NCBI GenBank assembly: GCA_964550855.1
Contig: CAZKBQ010000008.1
Location: forward strand, 1 to 64,000
Reading direction: 5' to 3'
DNA length: 64,000 nucleotides
DNA from: JAGOBP01 sp964550855
Lineage (GTDB): Bacteria > Chloroflexota > Anaerolineae > Fen-1058
The notes under the pieces are model-generated. The model saw only the letters and a program-made list of their open reading frames with translations, searched no databases and was not told where the DNA came from. Positions 59,751-64,000 of this stretch are shown here, one piece after another (position 1 is the stretch's first letter; every line of letters begins with the position of its first letter). Both the position numbers and the translations under genes were made by a program.

Positions 59751-60635
59751 ATGCCCGCCCAGTTCATATTGCGCCACCCTCGCGTAAGCCGACTCGCAGG
59801 CGCGATTGGCATCGGCGTATTATGCGCCATCCCCACCTGGTTCTATCAAATTTACCTGCCGGGACCGGGCGACCTAAGACAGGCGCTGCGTCCCACTCAA
59901 GATTGGTTGGCCGGTCGGCCGGCTTTAAGCTGGCCCACCAATGCCGACTATGTGCCGTCGCCGCTCACGATAATCCCGGTGGGCCTGCCTTTTGTCTGGC
60001 TGCCGGAGCCGCTGGCCGGCTCGCTATTCGCCGGTCTGACGTGTGGTTGGCTGTTCTACAAACATCCTTCACGCAGCTGGCCGATGTTCCTGAGCGCGCC
60101 CTTCTACAACAATGCCCTGCATGTTCAATTTGCGCCGTTGCTCATGGCTTTGGCTCTTTCGCGCTGGTCAGTGACAGGTCTGTTAATCAAGCCGCATATT
60201 GCTCTGCCGCTCGTCTTAACATACCGTTCGAGTCGAACGGCGTATATCTCAGCCCTGATCGTCTTGATCGTCTCGTTATTGCTCTTCGGCCTTTGGCCGC
60301 TGCGTTGGTTGAGTCAACTCGCGCCCTATACCGGCGGGCCACCGTTCCTGCACCCGCTTGGCCTTCTCGCGCTCGTCTTGAGCGGGTTGAGTCGCAGCGG
60401 ACTGGCCACACTCTATTGTCTGGTGCCCGTGCGTGGCCCTTACGACCTGCTTCCATTATTCTTGATCCGTCCCAATCCACGCCGGCTGCTGGTGCTGGCC
60501 CTGGTCTCCTGGCTGGTCTGGCCGCTGCCCAATCAGCCGGGCGCGCTGCTGTTGTTGCTGGCAAATAGCCTGTTGCTCCTGCATGAGCGCTATCAAGCCC
60601 GACGGCAGATGCCGGGATCAACCTCACTTGCCTGA
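59751..60635 (+). CDS. Multi-pass membrane protein, possibly GT-C-like
   Basis: The 294-residue protein has about eight hydrophobic segments: GAIGIGVLCAIPTWFYQIYL, LTIIPVGLPFVWLPEPL, LFAGLTCGWLFY, MFLSAPFYNNALHVQFAPLLMALALS, LPLVLTYRSS, ISALIVLIVSLLLFGLWP and a leucine-rich C terminus. A LLIKPHIALPL motif recalls the Lys-Pro-(Gln/His) motif of GT87-type integral glycosyltransferases. I cannot name a family with confidence. ATG 59751 is the first start clear of the tRNA; no strong ribosome-binding site is seen. It is monocistronic. Confidence 0.65.
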   Translation: MPAQFILRHPRVSRLAGAIGIGVLCAIPTWFYQIYLPGPGDLRQALRPTQDWLAGRPALSWPTNADYVPSPLTIIPVGLPFVWLPEPLAGSLFAGLTCGWLFYKHPSRSWPMFLSAPFYNNALHVQFAPLLMALALSRWSVTGLLIKPHIALPLVLTYRSSRTAYISALIVLIVSLLLFGLWPLRWLSQLAPYTGGPPFLHPLGLLALVLSGLSRSGLATLYCLVPVRGPYDLLPLFLIRPNPRRLLVLALVSWLVWPLPNQPGALLLLLANSLLLLHERYQARRQMPGSTSLA

Positions 60636-60703
60636 TGCTGGATTAACGTTAGCTGTTGTGTCGCACATTGGGCGCGCGCCTGATGGTTGATGACGCCTCG
60701 CCG

Positions 60704-61804
60704 TCAACTGCGGCGCAGCAGCTTCAACACATCGGCAACCGGCAGCGCGTAAGCCGTGTGTCCATCCCGGCCGATGGCCGTCTCCGCGCTGAACAACGAA
60801 TTGATGATCGCCTCTTCAACCGCTTCCGCGACGGCGCGAAACAGGCCGTCCAGCACTCGGCCTTCGTCGATCACCATCACGCGCCCGGCCGTCACCCCGA
60901 CCGGCTCGTGCTCAATCCGATAAGTCGTGCTGAACGCGATGACGAAATCGCCGCTGCCGTGGCCGTAATAACCGCCCGTCCGCGCCAGTCCAACGCCCGC
61001 CCGCCCACACAGGCGCTGCAGCTGTCGCGCCTCCAATGGCGCATCCGTCGCCAGCACCACCATGATCGAACCGTGGTCGTCGGCCGTCGGCGGCTGCAGC
61101 GGCGGCGTCAGCCAGCGGCCAACCGGCGCCCCGGCGATGGTCAGATCGCGCGGGCGGCCGAAGTTTGACTGGACCAGCACGCCCAGCGTAAAGCCGCCCA
61201 ACTCGATCGGCAGCACGCGGCTCGCCGTGCCGATGCCGCCCTTCCAGCCAAAGCACACCGTCCCCGTCCCTGCGCCCACCGTCCCCTCGGTCACCGGCCC
61301 GCTCGCCGCCGACGCCAGCGCCGCCCAAACATGCTCGGCGCGCACGTGCCGCCCCTGCACATCGTTCAAATAGCCGTCGTTGGTCTCGCCCACCACCACG
61401 TTCACGCTGCCCGTCGTAACGCCGATGTCGGGGTTCTGGCGCAGCGCCGCCTGCACCAGCGCATCGGCGACCAATCCGACGTTGAGCGTATTCGTCAGCG
61501 CGATGGGCGATTCCAACCCGCCCAGCTCGCGCACCTGCTCAAAGCCCAGCACCTTGCCAAAACCATTGAAGGTGTGCACCGCCGCGCTGACTTTGGAACG
61601 ATACACATTGCCCGCGTGCGGCACAATCACCGTGACGCCGGTGCGCACCGGGCCGACGCCGGGCCGCAATCGGCCCTCACCGCCGATCAGCGTCGTGTGC
61701 CCCACCCGCACCCCGGCCACATCGGTGATGGCGTTATAAGGGCCAATCGGTAATTCGCCGATGATCACCCCGGCCTCGCGGGCGCGGACTCGCGCTGAAC
61801 TCAT
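60704..61804 (-). CDS. P1 family (DmpA/BapA-like) aminopeptidase
   Basis: The 366-residue S58-family peptidase has the family start GPYNAITDVAGVRVGHTTLIGG, TGVTVIVPHAGN, HTFNGFGKVLGFEQVRELGGLESPIALTNTLNVG and the self-cleavage and catalytic region EGTVGAGTGTVCFGWKGGIGTASR. NFGRPRDLTIAG and IMVVLATDAPLEARQL follow, near the C-terminal FVIAFSTTY. Family members are N-terminal-nucleophile L-aminopeptidases or D-esterases cleaved into two chains. The likely nucleophile is the Thr or Ser after GAG. AGGAGG precedes ATG 61804. No neighbours suggest a substrate. Confidence 0.93.
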   Translation of the reverse strand: MSSARVRAREAGVIIGELPIGPYNAITDVAGVRVGHTTLIGGEGRLRPGVGPVRTGVTVIVPHAGNVYRSKVSAAVHTFNGFGKVLGFEQVRELGGLESPIALTNTLNVGLVADALVQAALRQNPDIGVTTGSVNVVVGETNDGYLNDVQGRHVRAEHVWAALASAASGPVTEGTVGAGTGTVCFGWKGGIGTASRVLPIELGGFTLGVLVQSNFGRPRDLTIAGAPVGRWLTPPLQPPTADDHGSIMVVLATDAPLEARQLQRLCGRAGVGLARTGGYYGHGSGDFVIAFSTTYRIEHEPVGVTAGRVMVIDEGRVLDGLFRAVAEAVEEAIINSLFSAETAIGRDGHTAYALPVADVLKLLRRS

Positions 61805-61983
61805 GACACCTCCTCTGCAGTCGAAGACCCACGTGCCATCGATTGTAGGCCGATTCGGAACGAGGCACAAACCGAACCGCCCATCGGCCTGCGCCGACGA
61901 TCAGCCCACGGCTCCTCAGGCGCGATTTCAATCGCCCGCACGCAGCCGCTGCCTTTGACGCGCACACCGCGCCATCCGCCACG

Positions 61984-62012
61984 TTGCCGTTCCTCCCGGC
62001 TGATGTTACAAT
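61984..62012 (+). promoter_or_regulatory. glyA promoter
   Basis: TTGCCG (61984-61989), a 17-bp spacer and TACAAT (62007-62012). A CTCGCC/GGCGAG hairpin with ATTATTTT after it lies in the 60-nt leader (about 62038-62061). No glycine riboswitch aptamer fits in this short leader. Confidence 0.75.
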
Positions 62013-62078
62013 ACGAACGATGATCCCCGATCCCCAACTCGCCTCGCGGCGAGATTATTTTCCTCTCAAGGAGTCTCC

Positions 62079-64000
62079 ATGTTGGCATTAGATGACTTTC
62101 TATTTCGCGGTACACTCAAAGAGATCGACCCGGCCGTGGCCGAGCTGATCGATCACGAGGCCGCGCGGCAGATCCGCAAACTCATCCTCATCGCCAGCGA
62201 ATCCACCGTGCCCGCCGCCGTGCGCGAAGGGCTGATGTCGGTCTTCCACAACCTGTACGCCGAAGGCTACCCCGATCCGCGCACGCGCCGCCAGACCGAA
62301 GCCGAAATCCTGGACTACGATGAGCAGCTGGCCTACTACCGCCGCTATGGCGACCCGCGCTACTACAAGGGCGTGGAATACGCCGACATCATCGAAGCGC
62401 TGGCCCGCCGCCGCTGCGCCGAATGCTTCAGCAACGGCCAGTTCGATCCGTCGCGCATCTTCGTCAACGTGCAGCCGCTGTCCGGCGCGCCCGCCAACAC
62501 CGCCGTTTACGAAGCGCTGGTCAAGCCCGGCGACGTGGTCATGGGCATGTCGCTCATCGCGGGCGGCCACCTGACCCACGGCTCCCCCGTCAACCGATCG
62601 GGCAAGCACTACACCATCGTGTCCTACGATGTCGATCCGAAAACCGAACGTCTGGACTACGATCAAATCCGCGAGCTGGCCAAGGCCCACAAGCCCAGGA
62701 TGATCATCGCGGGCTACACGTCCTATCCCTTCGCGCCCGACTGGCAGAAGTTCCGCGCCATCGCGGATGACGTGGGCGCCTACCTGCTGGCCGACATCTC
62801 GCACGTGTCCGGCCTGGTCATCGCCGGAGCCTATCCCAGCCCGGTCGGTCACGCGCACGTCGTCACCTTCACCACGCACAAGACGCTGGCCGGGCCGCGC
62901 GGCGCGTGCATTTTGACGCTGGACGAATCTTTGAGCAAGAAGATCGATCGGGCCGTGTTCCCCGGCGAACAGGGCGGCCCGCACGTCAACACCATCGCCG
63001 CGCTCGCCACCGCCTTCAAACTCGCGCAGACCGAGCAGTTCAAGGCGCTGGAGCACCAGACCGTCCACAACAGCGCGCACCTGGCCAAAGTGCTGGCCGA
63101 TGAAGGCATCCGCCTGGCCTATGGCGGCACCAACTCGCATCTGTTCGTCATCGATTGCAAATCGATCAAAGCCAAAGACGGCACGCCGCTCATGGGCGAC
63201 GTGGCCGCGCGCATTCTCGATCTGGCCGGCATCGTCGCCAATCGCAACACCATCCCCGGCGACGCCAGCGCCGGCCGCGCTTCCGGCGTGCGCATGGGCA
63301 CCCACTGGATCACGCAGCGCGGCTTCAAAGACGCGGAAATCGAGACGCTGGGCAAGGCCATCGCCAACCTGCTGAAGGCGTGCACGCCGTACGCGTATGA
63401 CACCAAAGGCGGCGACGAAGCCTATCGGGCCAAAGTGGACTTCGACGTGTTTGAGCAGACCAAGCTCACCGTCGCCGAGCTGGTCGGCAAGGTCGGCATC
63501 GACATGACCGTGCCCATGAACGGTTATCCGCACTACTGGTCGCTGGCCGATACGTATCCCGACGGAACCGTCGTGTTCGACATCAACGGCGACAAAGCCC
63601 GCAGCTTCCTGCAGCACGCCACCACCAACGATGTCGAAGCCTTGAACGACGGCGACACGCAGCCCACGTTTATTCTCGAAAAGGACGGCGCCATCATGAG
63701 CGCGGGCGTGCTGCGGCGTCTCTCCGCCCGATCGTTCCAGCTGGCCCTGCCGGGCGACCGCGCCGCGCGCGTCGCCGCCTGGCTGCGGGCGCTGTCCGAC
63801 GGCTACGTCGCCTTCGACGCCGATCCGCTGAAGAAACTGCCCGGGCCGATCTCGGTGAAGCACAACGCCGAGGCGCAGCCGTTCGGCCAACTGCCCGCCA
63901 AACTGGACGACGCCTTGGCCGCGCACAAGGCCTACTTCATCGGCCTGGCAGGCGTCAAGACTGAAGGCGCGCCCTTGGCCGAGTTCAAGTGGATCGAAGA
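62079..64000 (+). CDS. glyA: Serine hydroxymethyltransferase fused to a GcvT-like domain (partial)
   Basis: GlyA interconverts serine and glycine with THF. The frame is open from ATG 62079, with AAGGAG upstream, to the end of the window (at least 640 residues). Residues 1-465 are GlyA: LILIASESTV, LQPLSGAPAN-type QPLSGAPANTAVY, LADISHVSGLVIAGAYPSP and the PLP lysine K268 in TTHKTLAGPRG. After about 476 a new domain reads DINGDKARSFLQHATTNDVEALNDGDTQPTFILEKDGAI and SARSFQLALPG. It resembles the N-terminal part of glycine cleavage T-protein GcvT. A normal GlyA is about 420 residues, so this is a fusion. The end lies outside the window. Confidence 0.9.
   Translation, partial: MLALDDFLFRGTLKEIDPAVAELIDHEAARQIRKLILIASESTVPAAVREGLMSVFHNLYAEGYPDPRTRRQTEAEILDYDEQLAYYRRYGDPRYYKGVEYADIIEALARRRCAECFSNGQFDPSRIFVNVQPLSGAPANTAVYEALVKPGDVVMGMSLIAGGHLTHGSPVNRSGKHYTIVSYDVDPKTERLDYDQIRELAKAHKPRMIIAGYTSYPFAPDWQKFRAIADDVGAYLLADISHVSGLVIAGAYPSPVGHAHVVTFTTHKTLAGPRGACILTLDESLSKKIDRAVFPGEQGGPHVNTIAALATAFKLAQTEQFKALEHQTVHNSAHLAKVLADEGIRLAYGGTNSHLFVIDCKSIKAKDGTPLMGDVAARILDLAGIVANRNTIPGDASAGRASGVRMGTHWITQRGFKDAEIETLGKAIANLLKACTPYAYDTKGGDEAYRAKVDFDVFEQTKLTVAELVGKVGIDMTVPMNGYPHYWSLADTYPDGTVVFDINGDKARSFLQHATTNDVEALNDGDTQPTFILEKDGAIMSAGVLRRLSARSFQLALPGDRAARVAAWLRALSDGYVAFDADPLKKLPGPISVKHNAEAQPFGQLPAKLDDALAAHKAYFIGLAGVKTEGAPLAEFKWIE

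Noticed and set aside
62100..63926. A 608-codon open frame on the minus strand
   Set aside because: It lies entirely opposite glyA and has the valine, glycine and arginine-rich composition of an antisense shadow in GC-rich DNA.

Overview
The window is about 64 kb of GC-rich chromosome with no phage, plasmid, insertion-sequence or CRISPR signature. Gene content suggests an anaerobic member of the Chloroflexi, probably Anaerolineae-like. The reasons are a methylene-THF reductase/heterodisulfide reductase cluster, lysine synthesis on the carrier protein LysW, Thr/Pro-rich secreted proteins, a giant MalT-type regulator, and sigma70-like promoters (TTGCCG or TTGACG, 16-18 bp, TATAAT or TACAAT). 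The taxonomy is inference from gene content only.

Layout. (1) 1-2.1 kb: dprA between decayed foldback repeats, then a small zinc-finger-like unknown. (2) 2.1-14.6 kb, minus strand: one probable operon read hdrA2, mvhD2, hdrA1 with an inserted GltD-like module, mvhD1, metV, metF, hdrCB. It resembles the MetFV-HdrABC-MvhD complex of acetogens, but carries two HdrA and two MvhD. mvhD1 has an in-frame TGA where its paralogue has cysteine. A 7-bp hairpin lies 15 nt downstream, so it reads as a selenoprotein. (3) 14.8-20 kb: ppx/gppA, a YqeC-MocA fusion, a membrane protein, degV and a small conserved protein. (4) 20-28 kb, minus strand: an ABC-2 exporter, an alpha/beta hydrolase, two CPBP membrane proteins, a 73-aa protein and a MalT/LuxR regulator. 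(5) 28.5-35.9 kb, plus strand: a Pel-like exopolysaccharide locus (secreted CE18/Agd3-like deacetylase, PelF, PelG, nucleotide-sugar dehydrogenase). (6) 36-40 kb: an MFS transporter, rsgA behind a leader peptide and two terminators, tRNA-Lys and glgC. (7) 40.1-53 kb, minus strand: a long arginine/lysine operon read argG, argH, lysW, lysX, lysY, lysZ, lysJ, homocitrate synthase, lysT, lysU, homoisocitrate dehydrogenase, lysK. An Arg-codon leader peptide and terminator precede argG. (8) 53-64 kb: an NTF2-like protein, a two-repeat surface protein, argS, dcd, a DUF5107-like secreted protein, tRNA-Val, a membrane protein, a P1 peptidase, and a glyA-gcvT fusion that runs off the end.

How it fits together. 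Region 2 makes methyl-THF in the Wood-Ljungdahl methyl branch, with Hdr/MvhD modules that could couple it to NAD(P)H and ferredoxin. The C1 enzyme GlyA-GcvT at the far end feeds the same folate pool. Region 7 holds everything needed to go from 2-oxoglutarate to lysine by the aminoadipate route. The same LysW enzymes could also make ornithine, which would explain why argG and argH head the operon.

The most unusual non-genic feature is a family of degenerate 7-bp tandem repeats. They occupy many gene junctions, often beginning exactly at a stop codon, and also sit in frame inside hdrA1, the MalT-type regulator, lysT and the homoisocitrate dehydrogenase gene.
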